Shown here: positions 16,576 through 22,766 of the stretch, in pieces
Position numbering within the stretch: position 1 is the stretch's first letter
How the letters are laid out: each line of letters starts with the position of its first letter
NCBI GenBank assembly: GCA_017419465.1
Contig: JAFOLE010000023.1
Coordinates: forward strand, 1 to 22,766
Source: Solobacterium sp.
GTDB lineage: Bacteria; Bacillota_I; Bacilli_A; Erysipelotrichales; Erysipelotrichaceae
Direction of reading: 5' to 3'
Length of the DNA: 22,766 nucleotides
Translations under genes and position numbers: made by a program
The notes under the pieces: model-generated
What the model saw: the letters and a program-made list of their open reading frames with translations, nothing else
Told to the model about the DNA's origin: nothing
Databases searched by the model: none

Positions 16576-17454
16576 TCAGCGGGCAAAGGACTTCTGAACT
16601 TGGGCAAGGAACCGTTCTGCGACCGGTGTGAAGGACTGATATTTATTCCAGGTCAGATACAGCGTTGTCTCAAGCGGCGGATCCAGCGGAATGAATACAA
16701 GCCCGCTGCCTTCTGAGGTATCAATCAGACCCTTGAAGGTAAGCAGACAGCCAAGACCTTCCTTTACAAACAGGGACGCATTATAGGAGAGCCGGAAGGA
16801 ACCTTCCAGTGTAAGGTCCTGAATGGATTCGCCTGCCCACATGGCGATTGCATTATGCCAGCCCTGTTCCGAACAGAAGAGCGGCACCTGTTTCAGATCC
16901 CGCACTTTCAGCTTCCGCTTCTTTGAAAGCGGAGAATCTTCCCGGACAATCAGGCCCCAGAGATCCGGCACAGGGAAGGAGATCGCTTCGTATTTCGTAT
17001 AGTCCGGTGTCTCTGCCAGAACCGCGAAGTCCAGGAGGCCCTTGTTCAGTTTTTCAATGACCTGTTCGGTATCTCCGCTGGTGATGTGATAGTGAAGATT
17101 CGGCAGAAGGTTTTTAAGGATGCGGATCTCATGTGCGAGCTTCTGGATCTGTACCGACTCCGCAAGGCCAAGATACAGATCACCGCCGGTAATATCATCC
17201 AGCGAGACAAACTCCTGTTCGATCTTATCTGCCATGCGGACAAGATCCTCAGCCCGTGCCTTAAGCAGGATTCCTTCATCGGTCAGAGAAATACTGAAGC
17301 TGTGCCGTATGAACAGCTTCTTGCCGAGTTCTTCTTCCAGACTCCGCAGCGCCTTTGACAGGGTCGGCTGTGTGACATGCAGGATCTCGGCTGCCTTCGT
17401 CATGTTTTCTTCTCTTGCGACCGCAAGAAAGTAGCGCAGTGTACGGATTTCCAT
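16576..17454 (-). CDS. LysR-family transcriptional regulator
   Basis: 292 aa, the full LysR length. The winged helix-turn-helix occupies residues 1-60 (LRYFLAVAREENMTKAAEILHVTQPTLSKALRSLEEELGKKLF), followed by a linker helix and a type-2 periplasmic-binding-like effector domain from about 90 to 292. The start is supported by a GAGGTGA ribosome site seven to eight bases upstream on the minus strand. A perfect inverted repeat of the LysR type (17466-17486) lies only about 12 bases before the start, so autoregulation is likely. The small + strand gene at 17560 is transcribed divergently from the same spacer and is the classic candidate target. The effector ligand cannot be inferred. Confidence 0.92.
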   Translation of the reverse strand: MEIRTLRYFLAVAREENMTKAAEILHVTQPTLSKALRSLEEELGKKLFIRHSFSISLTDEGILLKARAEDLVRMADKIEQEFVSLDDITGGDLYLGLAESVQIQKLAHEIRILKNLLPNLHYHITSGDTEQVIEKLNKGLLDFAVLAETPDYTKYEAISFPVPDLWGLIVREDSPLSKKRKLKVRDLKQVPLFCSEQGWHNAIAMWAGESIQDLTLEGSFRLSYNASLFVKEGLGCLLTFKGLIDTSEGSGLVFIPLDPPLETTLYLTWNKYQSFTPVAERFLAQVQKSFAR

Positions 17455-17465
17455 AACTCACCTCT

Positions 17466-17486
17466 GATATTCAAATAAAGAATATC
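17466..17486. promoter_or_regulatory. Perfect inverted repeat, candidate LysR operator
   Basis: GATATTC (17466-17472) and GAATATC (17480-17486) are exact reverse complements seven bases apart; the core TTC-N7-GAA satisfies the LysR T-N11-A rule. A further half-site GATAT (17489-17493) forms a second, shorter inverted repeat with ATATC (17482-17486). The site sits in the 105-base spacer between the LysR gene and the divergent small gene. Confidence 0.55.
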
Positions 17487-17559
17487 ACGATATGCCTTAT
17501 AACCATTAGCGAAAACAATTCCGGAATCCTATTCTGTAGGAGAAGAACAGAAGAAGACG

Positions 17560-17775
17560 ATGGAAGACATCAGAGAAGCCCTGATCGATGCGGGATGTAA
17601 TGAAGCGGAAATCACATGGATTCAAAACTGTATCCGGCAGGGCAGTATCTCCGATGCGATCACCGCAATGCGGAAATGCCACTGTGAACGGCTTGAGGCA
17701 ATGCATGAGGAAGCGCGGAAAGTGGACTGCCTCGATTATCTGATCCGAAAGAGTGAAAAAGAAAGGCGGAACTGA
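17560..17775 (+). CDS. Small conserved-looking helical protein
   Basis: 71 aa with no signal peptide or membrane segment. The sequence is predicted helical, with an N-terminal part (EDIREALIDAGCNEAEITWIQNCI) and a charged C-terminal part (RLEAMHEEARKVDCLDYLIRKSEKE). From memory, similar short proteins with a LHE-x-x-RKVDCLD-like core occur in many clostridia, but I cannot name a family. It contains four cysteines (13, 24, 41 and 57 by count), which could be structural or metal-binding but form no standard motif. It is divergent from the LysR gene and shares its operator region. A GGAG lies about 20 bases upstream, with a closer purine-rich AGAAGAAGA stretch. A strong terminator follows. Confidence 0.65.
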   Translation: MEDIREALIDAGCNEAEITWIQNCIRQGSISDAITAMRKCHCERLEAMHEEARKVDCLDYLIRKSEKERRN

Positions 17776-17799
17776 AACATGATGAAACCGGCAGAATGT

Positions 17800-17861
17800 A
17801 AAAAACAGCTGGGAATCCAATGCGTTCATCCTCTGACCGTATGGCTTCTCAGCTGTTTTTT
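17800..17861. terminator. Bidirectional intrinsic terminator
   Basis: AAAAAACAGCTG (17800-17811) pairs perfectly with CAGCTGTTTTTT (17850-17861), extended by three more pairs including one G-T. The loop is about 32 bases. A-run and T-run on either side let it serve both the small gene on + and the convergent nitroreductase on minus. Confidence 0.75.
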
Positions 17862-17868
17862 CAGTTTC

Positions 17869-18387
17869 TCAGTACCGCTGAATGAGTTCCTCTTCCGGAC
17901 GGCATTTTGTGTGCGGCTCCGCAGGGACCGCGTCATCTGCCGCATAGCCAGCCGCAAACATCGCAATCAGAGAATAACCCTGCATATCCGGAAAGGTATC
18001 TCCGAGTTTTTTGGGATCGAAGTGTCCGATCCAGGTTGTCGCAAGTCCCTGATCCTGAATCTCCAGCATCATGTGAGCCGCAATGATTGACGCATCCACA
18101 TCGGCGAAGTTCTTTCCGTCATAGTCCCGAACCCAGGCGCGGGAAGTATCACCGCCGATCACGAATACGACCGGGCAGGGCTGAATGAACTGCTGTCTGC
18201 AGGATGCCTTCACTTTGGCAAGCGCCTCATCGGATGTCATGACCCAGATCTTAAACGGCTGATAGTTGCAGGCGGTGGGCGCCGCAAGACCGGCTTCAAG
18301 AATGGCGCGGATCTGTTCTTCCGATACCGGCCGGTCCGTCAGTTTCCGGCAGGAATAGCGTTCTTTAGCGAGTGTGAGAAAATCCAT
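17869..18387 (-). CDS. Nitroreductase-family FMN oxidoreductase
   Basis: 172 aa, typical of the short nitroreductase group. The N-terminal RYSCRKLTDRPV (about 10-21) carries the FMN-phosphate arginines, APTACNYQPFKIWV (36-49) is the second flavin-contact motif, and GLATTWIGHFDP (about 113-124) the third. These flavoproteins use NAD(P)H to reduce nitroaromatics, quinones or other electrophiles as homodimers; the physiological substrate is unknown. The start is supported by AGGAGG about nine bases upstream on the minus strand. It diverges from the GNAT gene at 18467 across a 79-base spacer with repeated TTGCC half-sites. Confidence 0.9.
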   Translation of the reverse strand: MDFLTLAKERYSCRKLTDRPVSEEQIRAILEAGLAAPTACNYQPFKIWVMTSDEALAKVKASCRQQFIQPCPVVFVIGGDTSRAWVRDYDGKNFADVDASIIAAHMMLEIQDQGLATTWIGHFDPKKLGDTFPDMQGYSLIAMFAAGYAADDAVPAEPHTKCRPEEELIQRY

Positions 18388-18422
18388 ACTGTCTTCCTCC
18401 TGTTTTTCTAAACAATATCACG

Positions 18423-18458
18423 CAGGCAATCCGATTGCCCGCAGTTTGCCTGTATACT
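18423..18458. promoter_or_regulatory. Phased TTGCC half-sites and -10 element between nitroreductase and GNAT genes
   Basis: GGCAATC (18425-18431) and GATTGCC (18433-18439) form a perfect inverted repeat with one central base. A third half-site TTGCCTG (18446-18452) lies 11 bases after the second TTGCC and is the exact inverse of CAGGCAA (18423-18429). It abuts TATACT (18453-18458), a plausible -10 for the GNAT gene. This is the architecture of a multi-half-site operator; the regulator is unknown. Confidence 0.45.
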
Positions 18459-18466
18459 GAAACTGT

Positions 18467-18985
18467 ATGATCACACTGGCATCCCTTCCCATACGTTATG
18501 AAGAACTCAATGATCTGTATGAACATACCGACCAGTCTTTTTGTCTGAATCATGTTTCTGTTCCGCTGGACGAAGAGACAACACGCGGGTATTTCATGAT
18601 GGTTCGCACCGGGAGAAACAACGGAATGCTGTTTGCGGTGAAGGGCATTTATCTGGATCAGAAACTGATTGGAAAGATCGAGCGCACGGTCTATGAAGGC
18701 GGCAGTGCGGAGATCGATCTGATCATACGTAACGAATACTGCGGGAAGGAATACGGCACGGAGGCATTACGTCAGTTTCTTGCCTTACCTGAAACATTGG
18801 AAGAATGTACTTCGTTCTGTGCCTATATCGATTCAAACAATAAACCTGCCGCAAGAGTGCTGGAAAAAACCGGCTTTGAAGCGAAGCGGAAGTTTCTGGC
18901 CGATGTGGTGACGCCGCAGGCAGAAACTTATACGCTGCGCACGGTGGAAGGAACGGAATATATCCGGGGAGGAGAAACAGAATGA
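18467..18985 (+). CDS. GNAT-family N-acetyltransferase
   Basis: 172 aa. The acetyl-CoA loop is RNEYCGKEYGTEALRQFL (88-105; Q/R-x-x-G-x-G/A form) and motif B is NNKPAARVLEKTGFEAKRKF (124-143), the layout of RimJ/RimL-like acetyltransferases that acetylate ribosomal proteins, amino groups or antibiotics. The substrate is not readable. The ATG lies only eight bases after a TATACT -10 element and has no ribosome site, so the transcript may be leaderless or nearly so. The stop overlaps the next gene by four bases (ATGA), tying it to a lipoprotein and a membrane protein gene. Confidence 0.8.
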   Translation: MITLASLPIRYEELNDLYEHTDQSFCLNHVSVPLDEETTRGYFMMVRTGRNNGMLFAVKGIYLDQKLIGKIERTVYEGGSAEIDLIIRNEYCGKEYGTEALRQFLALPETLEECTSFCAYIDSNNKPAARVLEKTGFEAKRKFLADVVTPQAETYTLRTVEGTEYIRGGETE

Positions 18986-20334
18986 GAATCCGAAACAGAA
19001 TACTGGCAGCGGTTTTCTCTGCCGCGATGCTCGGCGGATGCACCGGATATGAGTCCAGTGCGGAACAGGACGGAATGTATTTCTACATTTCCAAAAATGA
19101 AAGAAAGGCATTTGTTTCCGAATGTGCCTGGGATGTGAACAGCGGACAGGCAAGGTTTGTGATACCGCCGAATATTGAAAAAGCAAGTGTCACTTCCCTT
19201 GGCGGTTTCTTCGGAACCGGGGTGCCGTCTCCGTTCTGCATCATGGGAGAACGGGACACGTTCGACTTCAACGGAAATCCGTACCGCAGTGAGTATGGTG
19301 CGCCGCTGGTGTTTGAAGATGTGCCGGTCACAGTCGTGATCCCGGATACGGTCACGGAAGTCAGACTCGCATCAGGCACCGGATACTACGGCTCCCGGAA
19401 TGAATACGGGCAGATCGTATTCCTCCGGCCGGTGGTTCGCTTTGAATGCAGTGAGACAAACCCGGTATTTATCGCGGAGGACGGTCAGCTTCTTCTGAAA
19501 AAGGATCTGAGTCCGGCGCTTGCGGATTCGGGTCTCTACGGAGGAGAAGAGCTGCCTGAAATGACGCTGCGGGACAAACTGCTCTGCCGCTGTGTGAAAG
19601 ATATGGGAGATGAAAAGGAAGTCTGGGATATCTTCCCGGAGTTCGGACATGTCTACATCCACATCAACTCCTATATGTACGATGACGAATACATGTTCAG
19701 CGCGCTGGAACTCATACCTGTGGAAGAAGGTGTGCTGGAGCGGACGGATACCGATACCTTTGATGCAGAAGTGCGGCAGTTCTCCGACTTTGCGATGGCA
19801 GGTCAGTATACCGAACCGGAAAGCCCGTTCTGCCGGATCACGGTAAGTGATGATTACGTTGAAGTGGTTCAGCTGGATGAGAACCGGGAACCATTGATGG
19901 ATTCGGGCATTCAGATCGACAAGGACATCACACAGCCCTCGCAGTTTGCGGTAACGACGGAAGATCTGGAACGCGTCAATGACGGAAACAAACTTGTTTA
20001 TCTTGTCGGACATACCTGGGCGAACGCGGAAACGCATGTACTGGAAGGAGACGGGGTGCGTGTCCGGATGTACCGCGACGGCACCTTCACGATCAACAGG
20101 GATGCTGAAAACACTACCGTGCTGTACCGCGGGATCGCGATGGGCGGATATGGCATGGAAGACAATGATCTGCGGTTTGCAGTGAAGAAGCTGGGCGGCA
20201 CGACGGAACCGATTGTCGGACGGGTTCGTATGACGGTTGAAGAGGATACTGTTACATTTACAGCGGTGGACGGCTATGAAAGCACACCGCTGATCCCTGC
20301 GGGGACGGGCGAACTGGTATGCAGGATTTCCTGA
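18982..20334 (+). CDS. Large lipoprotein of unknown function
   Basis: 450 aa. The signal peptide ends in a lipobox (MLGGC), giving lipidated Cys20, so the protein is anchored outside the cell membrane. The rest is rich in beta-strand-like and acidic segments with many Asp/Glu/Tyr and several scattered cysteines; I recognise no named domain or catalytic motif. A stretch near 350-450 (HTWANAETHVLEGDGVRVRM, then an EDTVTFTAVDGYES end) looks like a beta-rich module. It begins inside the GNAT stop with a GGGGAGGAG ribosome site and overlaps the next gene by 16 bases, so the three are one operon. Related small membrane proteins with lipoproteins are common in Bacillota, but none gives a function. 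Confidence 0.72.
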   Translation: MRIRNRILAAVFSAAMLGGCTGYESSAEQDGMYFYISKNERKAFVSECAWDVNSGQARFVIPPNIEKASVTSLGGFFGTGVPSPFCIMGERDTFDFNGNPYRSEYGAPLVFEDVPVTVVIPDTVTEVRLASGTGYYGSRNEYGQIVFLRPVVRFECSETNPVFIAEDGQLLLKKDLSPALADSGLYGGEELPEMTLRDKLLCRCVKDMGDEKEVWDIFPEFGHVYIHINSYMYDDEYMFSALELIPVEEGVLERTDTDTFDAEVRQFSDFAMAGQYTEPESPFCRITVSDDYVEVVQLDENREPLMDSGIQIDKDITQPSQFAVTTEDLERVNDGNKLVYLVGHTWANAETHVLEGDGVRVRMYRDGTFTINRDAENTTVLYRGIAMGGYGMEDNDLRFAVKKLGGTTEPIVGRVRMTVEEDTVTFTAVDGYESTPLIPAGTGELVCRIS

Positions 20335-20927
20335 ACCACGCGGTGAAGCTGTGGAGACGGCTGAAGCCGGAAGCGAAGCTGGTTCTCTGCGGCACGTTGT
20401 TCCTTATTCTGTTTCTGCTTCTTATTCTGCGGCCAAAGGGCGTGAACCTGAAGATGTTCTCAAATTATAAGAAAATGCTGGGAGCCGAAGAGGTGACGCT
20501 CTGTGCGGAGAGTGACGGGAAGACTTATGAAGACTACCGGATGATCACCGATGAAACATCCGATCAGTACAAACTGATTCATTCAAAACTGAAGGTCGAC
20601 AAAAAGACCGGCTTCCTCTATGACAAGGACGGTTTTCTGGCTGCGGCATTAGGGTATCAGTTCGGGCCGGTCGGCACGCGCTACTACTTCACGCTTGATA
20701 CCGGCATCGTGCTTCCGCTGATCAAGACGGATGAAAAGGATCCGAAAGATGCCTCGGACGGTTGTGCGGTGGACATCAACGGAACCGTGATTGAATTTGT
20801 CATTGACGCAGATGCGGCATTAAAGCACTTCGGCACCATTACCAACGGACTGGTGCTGGACGGCAATTACAACAACAGTCCGGATTTTGCCGGATCGATC
20901 GTTAAGATTGAGCGAATCCTTCAATGA
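20319..20927 (+). CDS. Single-pass membrane protein of unknown function
   Basis: 202 aa. A basic N-terminal segment (residues 1-20) is followed by one strong membrane helix at about 21-38 (LFLILFLLLIL core), so the C-terminal 160 residues probably face outside. This outer part has no cysteine pair or motif that I recognise. The gene starts 16 bases before the end of the lipoprotein gene, with no clear ribosome site, which points to translational coupling. The partner is therefore probably the lipoprotein, with both acting at the cell surface. The strong terminator at 20935 ends the unit. Confidence 0.65.
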   Translation: MQDFLNHAVKLWRRLKPEAKLVLCGTLFLILFLLLILRPKGVNLKMFSNYKKMLGAEEVTLCAESDGKTYEDYRMITDETSDQYKLIHSKLKVDKKTGFLYDKDGFLAAALGYQFGPVGTRYYFTLDTGIVLPLIKTDEKDPKDASDGCAVDINGTVIEFVIDADAALKHFGTITNGLVLDGNYNNSPDFAGSIVKIERILQ

Positions 20928-20934
20928 ATGAAGA

Positions 20935-20980
20935 GGAACTGTAACCCGGTTATACCGCGTCGTTACAGTTCCCTTTTTTT
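20935..20980 (+). terminator. Strong intrinsic terminator after the membrane protein gene
   Basis: GGAACTGTAAC (20935-20945) pairs perfectly with GTTACAGTTCC (20962-20972), with an inner CGG/CCG, followed by seven T (20974-20980). It closes the GNAT-lipoprotein-membrane protein operon. Confidence 0.88.
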
Positions 20981-21064
20981 AACGTTCCGGAAAAAGAAGC
21001 GCGTGCATTTATGAATACAGCCATCCGAAGATCTTCTCCGCTTTTATGTTCTGAAAAAATAAAA

Positions 21065-21092
21065 TGTAGAGTGCGTATTCCGGGATTATAAT
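21065..21092 (+). promoter_or_regulatory. Candidate promoter of the PTS gene
   Basis: A perfect TATAAT lies at 21087-21092. The best -35 is TGTAGA (21065-21070), 16 bases upstream and only three of six matches. Transcription would begin near 21099, giving a leader of about 225 nt. Confidence 0.45.
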
Positions 21093-21324
21093 TAGAACAG
21101 AGCGTCAGAGGAAATGACCATGTGCAGACACCGTGCAGGTGCTGTATGTGATTTCGGTCCGGAACTTTGGAAGAACGCGAGGCTGTGAGATGACAACAGA
21201 GTTCATCCGGATTATGACGCCTCTCTTCTGAAATATGGAGAAAAAAATAGGGGAATGAAAGCGGAGCCTGTCGGAACCAGGACAGTCCGCTCATCATTTA
21301 TAAAAAAGGGGGTATATTAGTCTT
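21093..21324 (+). promoter_or_regulatory. Long leader of the PTS gene with hairpin
   Basis: No gene of normal size is visible. GCGGA (21261-21265) and CTGTC (21268-21272) pair with GACAG (21281-21285) and TCCGC (21286-21290), a ten-pair hairpin with a two-base bulge and an eight-base loop. No T-run follows, so it is not an intrinsic terminator. AAAGGGGG (near 21305-21312) is the likely ribosome site, about 12 bases before the ATG, which is long. A possible 22-codon ORF starts at 21120. I could not match the leader to a known riboswitch or BglG-type antiterminator target. Confidence 0.4.
21120..21188 (+). CDS. Possible 22-codon leader ORF
   Basis: An ATG at 21120 opens 22 codons ending in TGA at 21186-21188, with AGAGG ending eight bases upstream, a normal ribosome-site spacing. 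The peptide (starting MCRHRAGAVCD) has no recognised signal. It lies between the TATAAT and the PTS gene, so it could be a regulatory leader peptide or chance. Confidence 0.25.
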   Translation: MCRHRAGAVCDFGPELWKNARL

Positions 21325-22766
21325 ATGATGAAATGGCTTCAAAAACTAGGGAAATCCCTGATGCTGCCGGTCGCAGTACTGCCGGTATGCGGAATCCTCA
21401 TGGGTATCGGATACGCACTGTGTCCGGCTACCATGCAGGGTGGTGAAATTTCCGGTGTCGCAAATCTTGTCGGCTTCTTCCTTGTAAAAGCCGGCGGCGC
21501 ACTTATCGATAACATGGCACTGCTGTTCGCAGTCGGTGTCGCGGTTGGTCTGGCAAACGACCATGACGGAACTGCTTCTCTGGCGGGTCTTGTTTCCTGG
21601 CTCGTTATCACAACACTGTTAAGCACAGGTACCGTTGGAACCATGTTCCCGAACCTGATTGCCAACGAGGTCAACAGTATTGCGTTCTCCAAGATTCAGA
21701 ATGCATTCATCGGTATCGGCGCAGGTATCATCGGATCCAGCTGCTACAACCGGTTCAAGACGCAGAAGCTTCCTGACTTCCTCGCATTCTTCTCCGGCAA
21801 GCGTTTCGTTGCGATCGCTACCGCTATCGCTTCCATTATCGCTTCCGCGGTTCTCCTGCTTGTATGGCCGCTGATCTTCTCCGGTCTGGTTGCTCTGGGT
21901 CAGGGAATCGTCAAGATGGGTTACTTCGGCGCAGGTCTCTATGCATTCCTGAACCGTTTACTGATTCCGTTCGGACTCCATCACGCACTCAACAACGTAT
22001 TCTGGTTCGACACCATCGGTCTTGGTGATCTGTCTCACTTCTGGGCTGGTGATGTTACCGGCGTCAACGGCGTTAACTGGGATCTCGGTATTTACATGTC
22101 CGGTTTCTTCGCACCGATGATGTTCGGTATTCCGGGTGCTGCACTTGCGATCTACCGCAATGCAAAACCTTCCCAGAAGAAGGCAGTCGCATCTCTGATG
22201 ATCTCTGCCGCAGTATGCTCGTTCATCTGCGGTGTTACGGAACCGTTTGAGTTCTCGTTCATGTTCCTGGCGTTCCCGCTGTATATCGTTTACTCCCTGC
22301 TGTATCTGTTATTCACAGTTATTACATGCATCGTTGGTTTCCGCGGCGGATTCTCCTTCTCCGCAGGTCTCACTGACCTGATCTTCTCCTCTTCCTTACC
22401 GGCAGCGGCGAAGACATGGCTGATTATCCCGCTGGGAATCTGCGCATTCATCGTATTCTACTTCGTATTCGATTTCTGCATTAAGAAGTTCGATTTCAAG
22501 ACACCGGGACGCGGCGATGATGAAGACGACATTCCGGAATCTGAAAAAAGCATTGTTCTTGAGAACAACGACTTCACCGAAGTTGCCAAGGCGGTTCTCG
22601 CTGCGGTAGGCGGAAAAGAGAATGTTGAAGATGTTGATTACTGTGTCACACGTCTGCGTTTCACACTCAAGGATGCAGCGCAGGTAAATGAGAAGGCATG
22701 CAAGGCAGCAGGTGCTGCAGGCGTACTTCGTCCTTCCAAGAATACCGCACAGGTAATCATCGGCAC
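21325..22766 (+). CDS. nagE: PTS glucose/N-acetylglucosamine-family EIICB, NagE-like (3' truncated)
   Basis: 480 residues are visible and the frame is open to the window end. The first 390 or so residues are a membrane EIIC domain of the Glc family (start MMKWLQKLGKSLMLPVAVLPV; loops RLLIPFGLHHALNN, YMSGFFAPMMFGIPGAAL, GVTEPFEFSFMFLAFPLY), followed by the linker FDFKTPGRGDDED and an EIIB domain from about 412. The phospho-accepting cysteine is Cys440 in DYCVTRLRF. The EIIC motifs look closer to NagE (N-acetylglucosamine) than to PtsG, but glucose cannot be excluded. The protein imports and phosphorylates its sugar using phosphate from EIIA. Whether an EIIA domain is fused at the C-terminus, as in E. 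coli NagE, lies outside the window. ATG 21325 and 21328 are both possible starts. Confidence 0.85.
   Translation, partial: MMKWLQKLGKSLMLPVAVLPVCGILMGIGYALCPATMQGGEISGVANLVGFFLVKAGGALIDNMALLFAVGVAVGLANDHDGTASLAGLVSWLVITTLLSTGTVGTMFPNLIANEVNSIAFSKIQNAFIGIGAGIIGSSCYNRFKTQKLPDFLAFFSGKRFVAIATAIASIIASAVLLLVWPLIFSGLVALGQGIVKMGYFGAGLYAFLNRLLIPFGLHHALNNVFWFDTIGLGDLSHFWAGDVTGVNGVNWDLGIYMSGFFAPMMFGIPGAALAIYRNAKPSQKKAVASLMISAAVCSFICGVTEPFEFSFMFLAFPLYIVYSLLYLLFTVITCIVGFRGGFSFSAGLTDLIFSSSLPAAAKTWLIIPLGICAFIVFYFVFDFCIKKFDFKTPGRGDDEDDIPESEKSIVLENNDFTEVAKAVLAAVGGKENVEDVDYCVTRLRFTLKDAAQVNEKACKAAGAAGVLRPSKNTAQVIIG

Noticed and set aside
20950..21297. Minus-strand open frame of 115 codons in the region before the PTS gene
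   Set aside because: No ribosome site or domain, covers the terminator and the leader structures; probably chance.

Overview
The window reads as a chromosomal stretch from a low-to-mid GC Gram-positive (Bacillota), probably a sugar-fermenting gut anaerobe such as an erysipelotrich or clostridial relative. This is inference from strong AGGAGG ribosome sites, PTS genes, the pyrK-pyrD (NAD-linked class 1B) pair and the pyr gene order; no marker gene fixes the taxon. Genes are densely packed. I saw no rRNA, tRNA, CRISPR array, IS element or phage gene.

1-3647: the end of an Amadori-product (fructoselysine/glucoselysine type) cluster, all on +. It holds a 5'-truncated SIS-domain sugar-phosphate deglycase, an FrlD-like PfkB kinase, an FrlR-like GntR/UTRA regulator, a mannose-family PTS EIIA and a HAD phosphatase. 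Other PTS subunits would lie upstream.

3648-12662: a UMP biosynthesis operon pyrC-carB-pyrK-pyrD-pyrF-pyrE-pyrB-pyrI. It has a clear sigma-A type promoter, a leader of about 145 nt with a terminator and a competing upstream helix (attenuator-like), tight or overlapping gene joints, and a strong terminator after pyrI. carA, pyrR and a uracil permease are absent here.

12663-15872: a stand-alone oligogalacturonide lyase (PL22, pectin catabolism), then a GNAT acetyltransferase and a small AAA/ABC-type ATPase, with terminators on both sides.

15896-18387: mostly minus-strand genes: a lipoprotein with two PepSY-like domains, a LysR regulator and a nitroreductase, plus a small + strand helical protein divergent from the LysR gene. 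The intergenic spaces carry inverted repeats that look like operators.

18467-20980: an overlapping + strand trio (GNAT acetyltransferase, large unknown lipoprotein, single-pass membrane protein), closed by an excellent terminator.

20981-22766: a long leader with a hairpin and a possible tiny ORF precedes a glucose/N-acetylglucosamine-family PTS EIICB (NagE-like) that runs off the window.

No wholly new system stands out. The best leads are the pyr leader attenuator without a recognisable PyrR site, the carA-less pyr operon, a kinase and a PTS EIIA in one Amadori cluster, and the helically phased half-sites between the nitroreductase and GNAT genes.
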